Shown: in pieces, positions 46,542 through 59,687 of the stretch
How positions within the stretch are numbered: position 1 is the first letter of the stretch
Layout: the number at the start of each line of letters is the position of its first letter
The notes under the pieces: model-generated
Database searches by the model: none
Seen by the model: the letters and a program-made list of their open reading frames with translations, nothing else
Told to the model about the DNA's origin: nothing
Made by a program: the position numbers and the translations under genes
Assembly (NCBI GenBank): GCA_002946415.1
Contig: NJPS01000065.1
Coordinates: forward strand, 248,001 to 312,000
Length of the DNA: 64,000 nucleotides
Origin: Rutstroemia sp. NJR-2017a BVV2
Lineage: Eukaryota > Ascomycota > Leotiomycetes > Helotiales > Rutstroemiaceae
Reading direction: 5' to 3'

Positions 46542-47477
46542 TTAAACCTCCTCCTCCCCAGGCGCAACCTCATACCCCTCCACATCACCCTTGACATAAG
46601 GCGGCCTATACAAATCAGCAAGTCCTCCCACTCGCTGCACCCCACTCACCAACCTACCTAGCCCAATTCCTCAAGCCCACCAACCCCGCCGTCCCCAACG
46701 CATAAACCCCCAAAAGATTACTCCACCCACTCTCCCCAATCTGTCTCTGACCTACCGCCAACGCAATCAAATCATAGACCAAGCACCCTCCGAAAATCCA
46801 ATCACTCATCGAAGCCAACGCGCCAAAACCCACACCCGTAAGGACTTTGACTGCGGTATTGGGTCCCTGGTGATCGAAATAGGCTACGGAGCCGTTGTGC
46901 AGGAGATCGAGAACGCCGATGCCGGCGAATGTTTTTGCCACGACGTGTGTGAAGATCGAGGAGGTGGATTTGGTGTTCATGGGGCCGAGACGCCCGAAGA
47001 TGTAGTAGAGTTGGGTGAAGGAGTTGATGAGGACGAAGATGTTGGATGTTTTGAGAGAGGAGGTGTTCCAGAAGATCATCCAGGCTAAGATGGGTACGTT
47101 AAGATCAATATACACCCTGCCTTCAACCTTCTCCGGATATTCAATCCAATTCAAGAGAAGCAAAACTTACAAGCAATGCACAAATTCCCCAGAGCATAGA
47201 ACGGCACGAAGTCTGTCATGATCTCCGTCTCCCTCCTCTCTTTTTCGCTCTTCTTTGGATCCAGCTTCCACAACCTATACAGCCAAACTAGTTGGAAGAT
47301 CTGTTGAGGGAAGAAGAACAGTGCTATGGCATATGGTTGCGGCGACCAAAAGGAAAGATTCGCATCGTGGATATCTTTCATGTTGGGGGTAGAGAGCATG
47401 CCATATTGCTGGGCTGCGAAATCGATCAGAAAGGAGGCCGGTGCTACATAGCGGGCAGTGCTGTGTGTCATTCCCAT
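46542..47477 (-). CDS. multipass membrane protein, unknown function
   Basis: Three exons: 47171-47477, 46658-47084 and 46542-46605; introns of 86 and 52 bases; 265 residues. Exon 2 alone ends in a stop right after NWAR. A GTAGGT donor and TATAG acceptor around that stop add a conserved-looking tail (NWARPPYVKGDVEGYEVAP), so I prefer the three-exon model. Six or seven hydrophobic helices are visible, with PYAIALFFFPQQIFQLVWLY, IFVLINSFTQLYYIFGRLG and a Gly-rich LLGVYALGTAGLVGL near the end. Conserved-looking charged loops carry Asp, His and Asn. I do not recognise the family. It could be a small transporter or a sterol-isomerase-like fold, and neither is supported beyond topology. Confidence 0.75.
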
Positions 47478-48050
47478 TGTCGCGGTTGGTGAGGGGCGAG
47501 GAGATGGTGTGAGCGGGGTTAGAATGGTAGGTAGAGAGGTAGAAAGGGAATTGTTTTTGGAGGCGATTGAAGGTTTATTATTTAATTACTTTATCGTCTG
47601 TGGATGAGTATGAGTGAGGACCTACCGACGATATACATTCTACGTAGCTATGTTTGATGGCTTGAAGTGTAAAGTAAGGGTCGTTCTTACCAGCACAAAG
47701 AAATGGATGATGTCAACATTCTACAGGGGCAGCAATTATTCCGATTTGATCGATCGAGTCCGCTACTGCCCAACTAGGCACTGGTACCTGCAGCGAAACC
47801 ATAAATTGACCCTATGGACTCACCAACCGGACTTTTCTTCACACCGTTATCCGCACTCTCCTATGTAAGTTACACTGGAAAGGCCACAAGCGAATATGAC
47901 CGCATTTCAATAACGCAACGAATAGTCACTGCAATTCAATGATTCAATTACAAGACATGAATATGTATATTTTGATATTTGATAAATTCTGCTGATTCAT
48001 TAAATGGAATGCTTCATTGGGTGAGGTAGTACGTTAAGTATTGCTAATGA
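47478..48050. other. intergenic region, tandem minus-strand genes
   Basis: About 570 bases. The side next to the membrane-protein gene is its promoter, and the other side is the 3' region of the HET gene. No further feature. Confidence 0.4.
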
Positions 48051-51000
48051 CTAAATGATCCAAACTTTTTCTTGTGCAGACTTCAAAACAGTATCTTTCC
48101 CTTGAACAACTCCAGTACCAACTCTTCTGTATCGTTTCCATGTTCCCTCTACAAGCCCGATGATCAATATATAATACTTATACTCATCGCCAGCCTCTTC
48201 GACTTTGGCCTTTCCAAGAACAACACACGTTATCTCTTTAATAGCCGATTTCTTCTCCTCGTCGAAGTTTAGTCGCGCCCGATCGTACGCTTCAGCTGTA
48301 AAATCTCTTGCAGGGCCTTCTAAGATAGTATCACTGATATTTTCTGTATTTTCCACATCATCGCGTTCATTTCCAATATCTTTGGCTGACACGAGACGGA
48401 CAGAGGTGCTCCATTCTACCCTGTGATATGCTATTTGCTCGTAATCGATCTCTCCATTGTAGGCCATCCAGGACCACGAAGGCACCTGTTGATGTTCTGG
48501 ATATTCGATCCGCGTCAAGCTCCCATTGGCGGATTTGCACCAAAGCAGACTTCTGTGTAAGAATCTTTCTATGATGCCGTAAGGTATCTTCGTATTCAGG
48601 TCCTCTGCGAGACGATCCAATAACCCAGAGATTGCAATAGGCTTGTCAGTAATTACAGTAAGGTTGAGCTTTGAGTATGCTGTAAAAAGGTATTGGAAGA
48701 GTCGGATCCTATCGAGCTTTAGATACCCCATGATAGATTGCGGAAACTTAGGATCACCCCAAAATTTCGATTTCGGACTCGAAAAGAGAGTTAGTAACAT
48801 GTTCTTCAGGCATTTGCGACTGCAGAACCTCTACATCGGATGAGAAAAGGCGTAACAAGGTCATACTCATGTTACGCTCCTACATAGATGATCGAAAAAA
48901 TTGAACTCACCTGCTCATGCGAGTCAACGACTCGCAGTGGATCCCTTCTCCGCATTCCCAGTAGGTTTGCTTTCCTGCGAAGTGTATTGTTCGACGTGAT
49001 AGGGCTCTCTCTTGGAGTACCCAACCGCGGGTGTTTATTTCCGCATTATTTACATCTTCGTCAAAATCGTCAATCGCGGAGAGATATATAGGACAACCTG
49101 TACTAGTAGTGCCTGTAAGATTGAAGTATAGCGTTGGGATTTGACGCTCGAGAAATCCTGTAGTAGAGTTTCCAGCAGAGGTTGCAGCTATGGTACCATA
49201 TGCTTGACTGTAGTATCTTTGCATGTTCCCCGCCTCGTTGCGCCAGTCCCGGAGGCCTCCACATTCGCTGGAACAATTTTTATGTGGCTGAATGATGCAT
49301 ATTGAGTCGATCCAAATGTACCTTATCCCAAGCCCTCTTGTGACAGTCACAGCGTCTTGAAACGTTTTTGGTAGGTCAGTCCATTTAATTTCCTGGCGCC
49401 TCTTTCTGTAGTTGCAGACGCGCGTGATATATTTGTCTTGTATTGCATCTCCAACGTTACCCCAGCGATGTGACAGAGCCATGTATCTTCCTCGCTCTCC
49501 TATTTTCGAAACATAAAGGTACACTGAATTTGATGCCGCGTCGATTCCGACATCAAGTACTCTTGTTGGGAGGCAACTTTCTTGAGGTGGTTGTGCTTTT
49601 TGATCATCCTGACCCTCCTTGCGATCTGCCTTCTTCTTCTTACTTTCCAGGTACTCAGACAGTTCATGCATATCCATCAATTTATTTTCCATCGCGCTAT
49701 CTTCGTCCGATTTCTCGTCTTCGCTTGCGTGTTGTTCTTCTTTGCAGCAGTCATGCGATTCATCGCACACTTGGAACCACTTTCGCATAAGTTCGACATG
49801 AGATGAGCTCCCTGCTTGGGGATTTATTGGATACCCGATTTGGATGTCGCTTGGGATGTCTTTGGCATCTGTCTATTGTGTAAGCGTCGCTGACATTAAC
49901 AAACCTCAAGTTCTCATGACTGTAGACCTAAATGCACTAACCCCATGATGTATGTATTCGAAAAATAGGCTTATCTTGGCCTTCAATTCTCAAGTTCGAC
50001 CCCTCTCTTAAGATTTTAACTGGCTTTGAGGCGTTCGAGACCGAGTATATGCGCTTACAGAGCTCACAGCCTTTAGCAGATGGATATCGATCATCGTAGT
50101 GGCTAGTAGACAGCTCGATGATAGGAGAAAGGAAATTGGCATGGCTACAAGACTCGCACATGAAAGCAGGAGTCATCGATTGCAGTAACGCTGTGGGCTC
50201 TGACAGCTCCTGGAAAAACTTCGCTGTAAAGGAATTGTCGACTTGGTATGTCCACTTATCATCCAACTTGGTTAGTTCCAGTGGCTCGTTCTTTTCGTAA
50301 TCATCCTCGTTTGCATGATTTTCAAGCATCGTCGTCATTGCCATCATCATAGCATCTGGTCTCCCGGGCCCTGATAATGCCACATGCGCCACTGTCCCCA
50401 TTTGTTTATCAAAAACCACAAGTGCGGGAGTCTCGGTAATTTGGACAGCATTCCCTGGGCCGAGGAGATCGCCGTGTGTTTCTGGTAAAAACAGCTCTTT
50501 GTCGTTGTAGCCCAAATTGTTGGCTATGGCCTTGTTCAGCTCGATGCCGTGACCTCGCGGTTCTTCTAAGATAGATCGAAGAAACCCTGCGTTTCTGTTT
50601 CTATGATACTTCCTCATCCAATCTTCTGCCTTCGGATCTCTTTCTGCAATCTTCTTAATGCTTTCTAGGAGCTCCTCGCTCTTGTCTACACCTTCATCTT
50701 GAGACTTTTTGTGCAATCGTGACAACGAACCCAGTAGAGCATCTCTGACTGCGTTGAAGCAGTCTGGCCTGTCTCCTGGTATCAAGCTGGCCGCCGCCCT
50801 GAGTTGCGAGACAGCACCTTCCAGATCTTCTATATTATCTGTTCGATAGAAACACTTGAGAAGTAATTCGCCTAGTACGCAATTGGCTGCAGCCCTTATA
50901 TTATCTTTGGGCTGTAGGCTCAGTGAGCGGCTCACGAACAAGATGGCCTTTTCCAGGTCATCTTCAGCGTCTGTGTTGTTATACCTGCAACTAAACGCAA

Positions 51001-53089
51001 CACTGAGGTTGAAGAGAGTAGCTACTGAGCTTGAATCACCTTCTTTGATGTACTTGATTGCCTCCTCTCCACATGCGATGCACTGTTTAAGATCATCTTC
51101 GCTACGCGAAATACTATACCGCCCGCTATATAACGCTGCAAGTACTTCAAAGATAGCGGCAGTCGCAGGCCCATGAACTACTAAGCTAAGTATAGCTCGG
51201 CGAGCAGAGATTGCTTTGTCCAAGTACTCTATTTTCTCGGGAGTCTACTTTGACATTTTAGGGAGAACATCTTGTCTGACCGAGGGATATAGCACTCACC
51301 AATGAGAGCATCTGCTTTCCATATTTACCTGAATTGACAGCAATAGCTCCTTTTTGGCCAGGATACCATGATGTATCGTCTAAGGCTCTAAAAAGATCTT
51401 TGTCGGACTCATTCAGGTGTTTGTGCAGAAGTGGAAATACTTCCTCTTCTTCCTCTGGCTCTATCGTAGCGTCCATTGTAGAAGTCTTGTCACACTGGAC
51501 AGCACGGTTGAAATCACGCGTAAGCGCTTCGCGGGGTCTAACACATGTCATTTAAGATCACTTATTTAACGCTCGTAGCTAGGCCTACATTGGTATTCCA
51601 ATTTGCAAAATCCTTCCGCGGTCCAGGCTGTCAACAGAAATCACTGCGCCCGCTTCACGCGCAGTCATCATTGCCTCGTCAAGGTCTTCATCCATCCCAG
51701 TGAGGCTGTATTTCTTGAACATCAGTTTGATCCAATCACCCATTCTGGCTGGTCGCTCAGGGTGGTCTGGTGGTGTGGCTACGAACATTTCCATGGCTCG
51801 AAAGATTGCTTCCTCAAGGTCGTCTGGTGACTTCGTTTGTTCAAACTTCTTGAACAGCATTACAATCAAGTCCTTCAGGCAGGGAGCATAATCAGGGTTG
51901 TCAGCGTTCATAGGTATCTGTCTTTTAGCTCGTTGAATTGCCCTCTCGAGATGCTCCAACTCGTTAGTCTTCAAAAAAATGAAGTAGGAGACATTGCTAG
52001 CCGTATTTATGTGCTGTTCATCACCGTCATCGTCATCGTTCTCTTCCTGTGCTGCAAGATCATGCAACTGATCTAGACCCATATCGTTGAACGGTAGCGC
52101 CTTACCGCTGCCCTGCGTACTGAGCTCCGTATAGTATGTTATTTCTGTAAGTTCCTTGAGACTTCTTTCCAAAACTTGACGGCTACTACTAGCATGTGGC
52201 TTGGGCGGGCTCGCAGAATCAATGAGTTTGCTGGGAATAGCGTGGTCTTTGGACCCGACAGAAAGGGCCATCGCAGTCTGTGATGTGGAAGCCGTCGTGT
52301 CGTTAATTCTGCTTGATGTAGATGATTTCTTTGTTGTTGGCGAGTATAGCGGCGGTTTCTGTTGATTGAGATGTGGTACTCGAGCTCTCTTGCGCGCCAC
52401 CTGCGCCTGGCACTCCTGAACCCTCTTACGGCCTATTTTAAGTTGGCATTCTAACTCCTTCACACCCCGCTTTTCATTTGTGAGTTCTTCCTCGGCTTCC
52501 CTCAGCTCTTCTTTCGCTACCGCTTCGTCTTCTTCCGCCAATTCTTGAAGTTCTCGCAATAAACGGGCTCTCTTCTCTGCCTTAGTTTCTCCAACCTTGG
52601 AATTGCTCGTTAGTGATTGTAAGAGGCAGCATGTTACGGATCCCATACAGTATTTTCTTCATTGACGCTTGACACGTGACTACCCACATCGTCTATCAAC
52701 CCACTAGGTAAATAGAGATTGCTGATTTCGTGGGCATGTTCCTTCTCGGCCAGCTCAGCCTGTTCTGTCGCTGACTGAGATTCAGCTGCTTCCTTTGTCT
52801 CCGGCATTGCGCTGGCTTGGTCCTGGACTTCAGACGAGTTGGTTTTGAAAAGGGTTTGCCGGTCTCCCCGCGTCGCCACAGTTTGTAGGTACTGTGGGCA
52901 AGCATATATTCCATTTTCCCTTTTCCCGTCTGCACACCATAACGCAATCTCAGGTTCCACCGCATGCGTCAAATCACCCTCATTTGTCCACGTCATGTTC
53001 TTCAAATCGCCAGAGGTCATGCAAGGCGGTTTTGTGAGGCTCAATTTGCTGCCGGGCCATTCCGGTCCCCAGGCTTGCATACATTGCAT
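48051..53089 (-). CDS. coiled-coil / helical-repeat / HET-domain protein (candidate incompatibility or immune protein)
   Basis: Six exons: 52649-53089, 51589-52595, 51300-51537, 49942-51226, 48911-49868 and 48051-48819; all junctions keep frame; 1,565 residues. Residues 1-147 are disordered. 148-220 is a highly charged coiled coil. About 335-480 and 563-800 are helical repeats resembling tetratricopeptide or SEL1-like units (for example ELEHLERAIQRAKRQI, DDLEKAILFVSRSLSLQP, NIEDLEGAVSQLRAAASL). Two Cys pairs (CESC and CELC) follow at about 940-975. The HET domain at about 1115-1265 reads RYMALSHRWGN, then LPKTFQDAVTVTRGLGIRYI and WIDSICIIQ. HET proteins trigger cell death on non-self fusion. 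The exon 4 acceptor (GAG) and exon 5 donor pairing are the least certain. Confidence 0.85.
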
Positions 53090-53323
53090 TCAGCTGCATA
53101 TAAGGGAAGCTTACGCCCATTTTGTGTGGGAGTCTGTACGATACCCATATTCTAAAATGCTACCACTCGGGTCATTGTTCTTGATATTCGCATCTAATCA
53201 CCAATCGTCTTTTAGCAACCTTTAAACTCCATTTCAAGCATGTGAGATTTATGCACACCAGCCCAATGTAAACCTACCCAAATCCATCCACAATCCACCT
53301 ATAACAATTCACCCGAACGAAAT
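53090..53323. other. short spacer between HET gene and ADE6
   Basis: Only 234 bases separate the ADE6 stop from the HET gene start on the same strand, so the HET promoter is compact or lies partly in the ADE6 3' region. Confidence 0.4.
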
Positions 53324-56300
53324 TTAACCAACCCATCTTCGTGCACTCTTGAACATTCTTACCCACGGTCCGAATTCACCCCATTCCTCCGCTCTCTCAG
53401 CAGGTACATAGCTTCCAACATCGGCCATGATCGTTCTCTCCGGGTGCGGCATAAGAGCCATTACTCTTCCATCCAAACTCCTCACTCCGGCAATACCCTC
53501 AGGACTACCGTTTGGATTGTACGGGTATCTCATGGTAGGTTTTCCGAAGTTATCTGTGTATCTTATTGGAATGAGATTATCCGCATTCATGGCCTCTAAA
53601 TCAGAAACATTCTTGAAAGAAGCTCGTCCTTCTCCATGAGAAACAACGATTGGAAGAGAGCTTCCATCCATGCCGTGCAAGAACACAGATGGCTTCTTGG
53701 GATTATCATGGATCTTGACCATGCTAACTCTAGCCTCGAATTGTTGAGATTGATTCTCGAGGAAAAGTGGCCAGTGAGATGTACCAGGAATGAGCTCTGC
53801 AATGCGCGTGAGCATCTGGCAACCATTACACACGCCCAATGCAAATGTATCGGGGCGTGCAAAGAAGTTCTGGAACTCTGGACGAGCCTTTTGTTCGTGC
53901 ATGAGGATAGACTTAGCCCAGCCTTGACCGGCACCGAGGACATCACCATAAGAGAAACCACCACACGCTGCGATTCCGACAAAATTTGCAAGTGAATAGT
54001 GCCCAGAGATGATATCAGTCATGTGTACGTCAACTGGGTCAAAGCCTGCAGCCTTGAAAGCAAACGCCATTTCTGCATGGCCGTTAACACCTTGCTCACG
54101 GAGAATAGCTACCCGTGGAGCCTTTGCGAAAGTGGATGCTATCGATGTTGTGAGGGGAAGAATGTTGTCCTTTGGTTCGAAGGTAAGTTTGTAGTGTAAA
54201 CCAGGATCGCGATCATCCTTAATGTTCTCGTACTCGACATCAGCACACTCAACATTGTCCCGAATGCGCTGCATTTGATGAGAAGTTGCAGACCACAGTT
54301 GTTGGAGTTCAGAGCGAGCCATGTGTAGGATAGGCTTTTGACCGTAGCGGATGGAAAGCTGCTGTTTCGAGGCTGCTGGAACTCGTCCTATTTTCCTGAT
54401 GAGTCCAGGTGGTGGCCCGCATGTAGCAAAGCATCTCATGAAATTGACCTCATCCGACTTTCTGACCTGGAAGACAGCACCTAGCTCTTCATTGAATAGA
54501 GCTTCGATCACATGAGATGTAGAAGCACTCTTCGTGATGCCATCGAGCATAATTTCAGCACCGCAGCGGCCCGCGAACATCATTTCCGCGATTGTGGTCA
54601 GCAGTCCACCATCTGAAATGTCGTGATAAGCTAGGACAACTCCAGTCTCGTGTAATTGCTGCAAAGCGTCGAAATAATCAATAATAAGATCCGCGTCTCG
54701 AACATCTGGCGCTTCATCTCCAATTTGGCCGAATGATTGCGCTAGAGCCGATCCACCCATAGCTTTATGGCCTTGAGCAAGATCGACATACATCAAGATT
54801 GTCTCGCCTACTTCTTCAGTCCTACGAAGAGCCGGCGTCCAAGTGTTCCGGACATTAGCGACTGGGGCAAAGGCTGAGATAACAACAGTAACAGGAGCTG
54901 TGACCGTTTTCGATTCTCCAGTAGCTTGGTCCTTCCAAGATGCTTTCATCGATGTTGAATCCTTGCCGACGGGTATGCTTATACCTAATGCTGGGCATAG
55001 GTCCATTCCTATCGCCTGCACTCCCTCGTACAAAGCTGCCCCTTCTCCAGGCTGATTGACCGCAGCCATCCAGTTTGCCGACAAGCGAATGCGAGGTAGG
55101 TTACCCAGAAGATGTGCAGCACCGATGTTCATCAAACTTTCGGCCACGGCCATTCTCGCCGAAGCTGCAGCAGAAATTAAGGCCAAGGTTGGCTTCTCTC
55201 CCATAGCCATGGCTTCACCAGTTTTCAGCTTACCACCAATGTTCAAGGCCGTTGCTGTTACAGCAACGTCTGCAACAGGTGTTTGCCAAGGACCTACCAT
55301 TTGGTCGCGGACAGTCATTCCTCCTACACTACGATCACCGATAGTGATGAGAAATGATTTAGAGCCAACCGACGGCATCGAGAACACACGTTCAATTGCT
55401 ATTCTTAGAAGATCATGGTCAGGAATCTGTGGATACTCCTCTTTGAGAGACTTTTCCGCGTTGAAAGGGAGGAGTTTGGGTCTTCTAGATTTGACAATTC
55501 TGTCTAGTCTCCGATCACGAGGAAACAGAGTTGACATCGGAAGGTTGATCGGCGTAGGATGCTCAGCGGAGTCGCGATCTGTTACCACAAGTGTTGCGTT
55601 ACCATCTTGATCCTTCGCAACTACAGTGCCGACATTGGAGAAACCACATCGTTCACGTTCTATACAAGTTTAGCTTGGAAATCCGCCACAAGTTTCATGT
55701 CGATACTTACTTGCAATTCTGGTAAATCTACCTAGATCTTCTTTGTTCACAATCAAGACATACCGTTCCTGTGCCTCACAACACCAGATTTGAAGGGGGC
55801 TCATGCTGCTATCGGCACTCTCAACTTCTCGCAGCTCGAATCGGCCACCGTAACCGGCATCCTTAACAAGCTCGGGCAAGGCGTTCGAGAGCCCACCTGC
55901 TCCAACATCATGGATAAAGGCGATAGGATTCTCGTCTTTCAGGGCTCTGCAAACGTCTATCACCATCTGTGCGCGTCGCTCCATTTCAGGATTGCCGCGC
56001 TGAACACTATCAAAATCGAGTTCGACAGAACCTTCCCCGGAGGTATTACTAGAAGCTGCTCCACCACCTAGGCCAATCAACATTGCGGGTCCGCCAAGAA
56101 CAATCACACTAGCTTCTGGTTTGACGTCTTTGCCGTTCTTGATAGCGTGTCCGGGTCTTACCGTACCGATTCCGCCTGCAATCATGATAGGCTTGTGGTA
56201 CCCGCGACACTCGTCGGTTGAAGCATCAGCGTCCGTAAGCAGTGTTCGAAAAGTACCAGTGAGGCAAGGTCGACCAAATTCATTGTTGAATCTAGCACTA

Positions 56301-57445
56301 CCAATCGGTGCCTCCAACATGATATCCAAACTACTAGCATAGTGCGCTGGCTTTCCTACATCCATCTCCCAAGGTTTTTTGTGGCCTGGTATAAGTAAAT
56401 CAGATACCCAGAAACCACAGAGTCCAGCCTTTGGAGAGGACCCTCTACCGACGGCACCTTCATCTCGGATTTCTCCACCTGATCCAGTAGCGGCTCCGGG
56501 GAAAGGTGATATGGCTGTTGGATGATTGTGGGTTTCGACCTTTGCTAAGAAGTGTACAATCTCAGGAGTTTGCTTCCAGCTACCTGTAGAGTATTCAGGT
56601 GCCCAAAAGCTTGCCATCTCTCCTTGCAGAACCGCAGCATTGTCACTATAAGCCGAGACAGTGTAGCCCGGGTTTTTGTTGTGAGTATTGCGAATCATCT
56701 CGAATAGACTCCTGTCCATACCCATACCGTCAATTGTCCAGTTTGCATTGAACTGCTTGTGCCGACAATGCTCGGAATTAACTTGTGCGAACATGAAAAG
56801 TTCAACATCGGTAGGAGATCTTCCTAATTGAGTGTACGCTTGTACAAGATATTCCATTTCCGGCACATCTAAAGCAAGCCCCCTCTTCTTGTTATAGGCC
56901 TTCAAAACCTCCATCGGTGTCATTCCTTCTGTCCACAATTCAATAATTTCCAAAGGTAATGGTTCCCCCTCTGCGAACATGGCGGTGATGTCAGGTTCCT
57001 CAACTCTAAAGTGTTCGGTCATGCGATCATGAAGGATGTCTTTGAATGGCAAGTCTTCTCCTTCAAAGGGTTCCACAAAGTTCACGAGAATCGCGCGACC
57101 CCTTTCGATGCGATGGACCTGGGACTGGAGACCACAAACATGCGCGATACTTGTGGCCTTCGAACTCCATGGTGAAAGATTTCGAGGTGTAACATAATAG
57201 ATTCTGGAAAAGCTTCCTGGTTTGCCTGCCAAAATTGCTTCCGAATCATCGTCCGATACTTCTGGCAGAAGCTGCTTGATTTTATTCTCGGTTTCGTAGT
57301 CTGACTGTACTAGGTGGGCATAATGAATCCAAATTCCCGTTATGCGATTGACCTTAACTGAACCCAGCTCATTGATTCTGGCGCTGAGTTTCGAAGATTC
57401 GGCGGCTGTGAAGCACGAACCGCCAGGTAGTTTGAGATATCCCAT
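53324..57445 (-). CDS. ADE6: phosphoribosylformylglycinamidine (FGAM) synthase
   Basis: Two exons, 55711-57445 and 53324-55659, with a 51-base intron; 1,356 residues. The start at MGYLKLPGGS matches the usual N-terminus; a Met 25 codons upstream is disfavoured. An N-terminal PurS-like domain is followed by two AIR-synthase-type halves (FAQVNSEHCRHKQFNANW, VETHNHPTAISPFPGAATGS, GGRSD-like GCEIMLDG region and YHDISDGGLLTTIAEMMFAG). The C-terminal class I glutaminase has the nucleophile Cys in GVCNGCQML near residue 1188 and the catalytic His in MPHPERT near 1316. The enzyme converts FGAR to FGAM with glutamine and ATP in purine synthesis. The length equals yeast Ade6 within a few residues. Confidence 0.97.
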
Positions 57446-57846
57446 TTCCCTACCTGCGCGTATATGCGCGAACACAAATCGATAAGATAGAGGCGAAGTT
57501 GGAGTTACGGACGAACCCAAAGGAAGTTGGCGGGGTTAGAAGGAAAGAGCAGAAAATAAATTTCAACCCCGCGATAAAGTCAATGTGACATGGAAATACG
57601 TAATGCCGTTCCGGAATGAGTAATCATGCAGTTGCGCGTGTCGAGTGTCTAAAATTAAAAATTGCATACAGAGAGTTGGTCTGAGCATCTGTCGTTCACC
57701 TCCTCTGCCAATTGTCCGCATCTCCCCCAATTGTTGTCTTCTTGACGGAATTATTACGTTTTCTTATGGAATTTGTAATATAGAAACTGGTGTTTTATCT
57801 GCCATTCCAGGCCTTAAATCTCAATTACTTGAGTATCATCGTCAAG
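57446..57846. promoter_or_regulatory. divergent promoter ADE6 / PQ-loop gene
   Basis: A 401-base region between divergent starts. I do not see a canonical TGACTC Bas1/Gcn4 site. Confidence 0.45.
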
Positions 57847-58749
57847 ATGGGTCTCGTCTCATTCATTACGGGCTATGTAGCCCCTATGTTCATAATCATT
57901 TCTCCCATAACTTCATATGCGGATCAGACCTACTCGATACATCGGAACAAATCGAGCTTGGGCTTCTCGTTAGATATTCCATTGATTATGCTTGTTGCAT
58001 CTTTTCTGAGGTATGTTTCATCATATGATCCGCGAACCATAGCAGCCGGAGCTAATCCGTTCTATGCAGAGTGTTTTACTATCCAGGCGCACAATTTGAT
58101 ACCTCGTTACTTATACAGTCGTTTATCATGATCGCGATCCAGACGATCTTACTAAAAGTTGCTCTCGACCATCGACCCTCGCCATCATCAAAGGGGGGAG
58201 AAGCGGCTGTTCCGTTTGCTGCACATAAGGAAGGAGATTTCGGTGTGAAGAGACCCTACAATTTCTGGCAGTGGCGGTCCCCAAAGCCGTATGCAACCTT
58301 TATGCTTCTTCCCGGTATACATCGGATACTGACATGGCTCACTTAGATACTGGGAGTTTCTTCTTTACTTATTCATTGGCCTCGTCGCGTGCGAACTTAT
58401 CCTTTCCCCTCTGCCATGGTTCTACTCAGCCTATTCCTCAACCATTGGCTATGTTGGTCTTGGCGTAGAAGCAACACTTCCCATCCCACAGATACTTGCG
58501 AATCACAAATCCAGATCTTGCAAAGGATTTCGCTTTTCGGTTCTCGCGAGCTGGATTGCTGGTGACATAATGAAAATGTTTTGGTTTTTCACCGCGACAA
58601 GTGCGATTCCCTGGGCTTTCAAACTCTGTGGTATATTTCAGATGTGCTGCGATTTATTTCTGGGCTTGCAATACTGGATGTATGGCGAGGGCAACACGAC
58701 GAACGGGAGGAGAACACCGATTGGAGAGAAAGATGTACGATTATCATAG
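57847..58749 (+). CDS. PQ-loop membrane protein (SLC66A2/Any1-like)
   Basis: Three exons: 57847-58010, 58070-58288 and 58347-58749; introns of 59 and 58 bases; 261 residues. Two PQ-loop repeats flank a cytosolic linker: an N-terminal one (YVAPMFIIISPITSYADQTY with SLGFSLDIPLIMLVASFLR) and a C-terminal one (IGYVGLGVEATLPIPQIL with GFRFSVLASWIAGDIMKM). About seven membrane segments are visible. The second repeat has the Pro-Gln pair; the first has lost it (SPITS). This matches the SLC66A2/PQLC1 group, whose yeast member Any1 sits in Golgi/endosome membranes and opposes phospholipid flippases. No single open frame shows the whole protein, so the splicing decides the call. Confidence 0.87.
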
Positions 58750-59687
58750 AACACAGTGGACTCAGGCGAAGTTTCGAACTTCAAGGACTTGTACAAACGG
58801 AAATTATATTAGACGGCTTGGGAGAATATCTCCTATAGGCTCACAGGCGCAGTAGTTGCGTTTAAGTTGTTGCGCCACATCCGAAAGACCCTCAGGCGAG
58901 AATCTGATATATCATAAACAAGAAATTATGCTGGTAACGGCTATGAAGGGCTACAAACAAACCATAAAGCAATATGCCGACTCCCGATAACCAAGAAAGA
59001 GCGAAATCTGCGGGAAGAGAGGCAGGGATTATACAAGGCGGATAGATGCTGCTTAGGGAGAATTACCACAACTTTCAGTCCGTGCGAGCACAATATCATG
59101 TTATTGACATGAGCAATTGTGAATACTACGAGCAGATTTGGAGCATCTGAAGTCAGTCGTAACCTTCGAGCAAGCAAGTCTGCTTGCCACCTTATGCACA
59201 TTGAGTTCTGGTTATATGGAATATATTGGGGAAAGCAATGTATTGTTGGTTGGACGATAGAAGCTGGTGGAAGGCGAACTCACCCCCCAAATTCATATTC
59301 ACTATATAGGCTACCTTCTCTCATAGAACTTATATTCACTTATTCCTGTTCCTCGCACCACTCCCAATTTTTCTCTTCGCTTGTCTCGCCTCTACACACT
59401 TCTAAACTTAAAGTCGCCCATATCTCGCACAATCCCTCGTCGTTTTCTTTCTTCCTCTACAACCTCAACAACACATCGCCATTTTCTTCGCTTTACATTG
59501 CCAAATACCCACACAACTTCTCTCATCAAAGCAACCTGTTCTTGTAAGTGCAGTTTGCCTATTTCTGTGATTCTTACCTGATAGACACCAAATTATCAAT
59601 CCTCGTCTTCTTCTCTTCAATCACTGGACCTTCCCTTGTCCATACTAACATCTTCACCACGATAGGCTCTGCATCAATTTCGCCAAG
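58750..59687. other. intergenic region upstream of the modular gene
   Basis: About 940 bases. The final 350 bases are CT-rich and include GTAAGT (59543) and CGATAG (59661), which could bound an intron in the 5' leader. No gene is supported. Confidence 0.4.
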
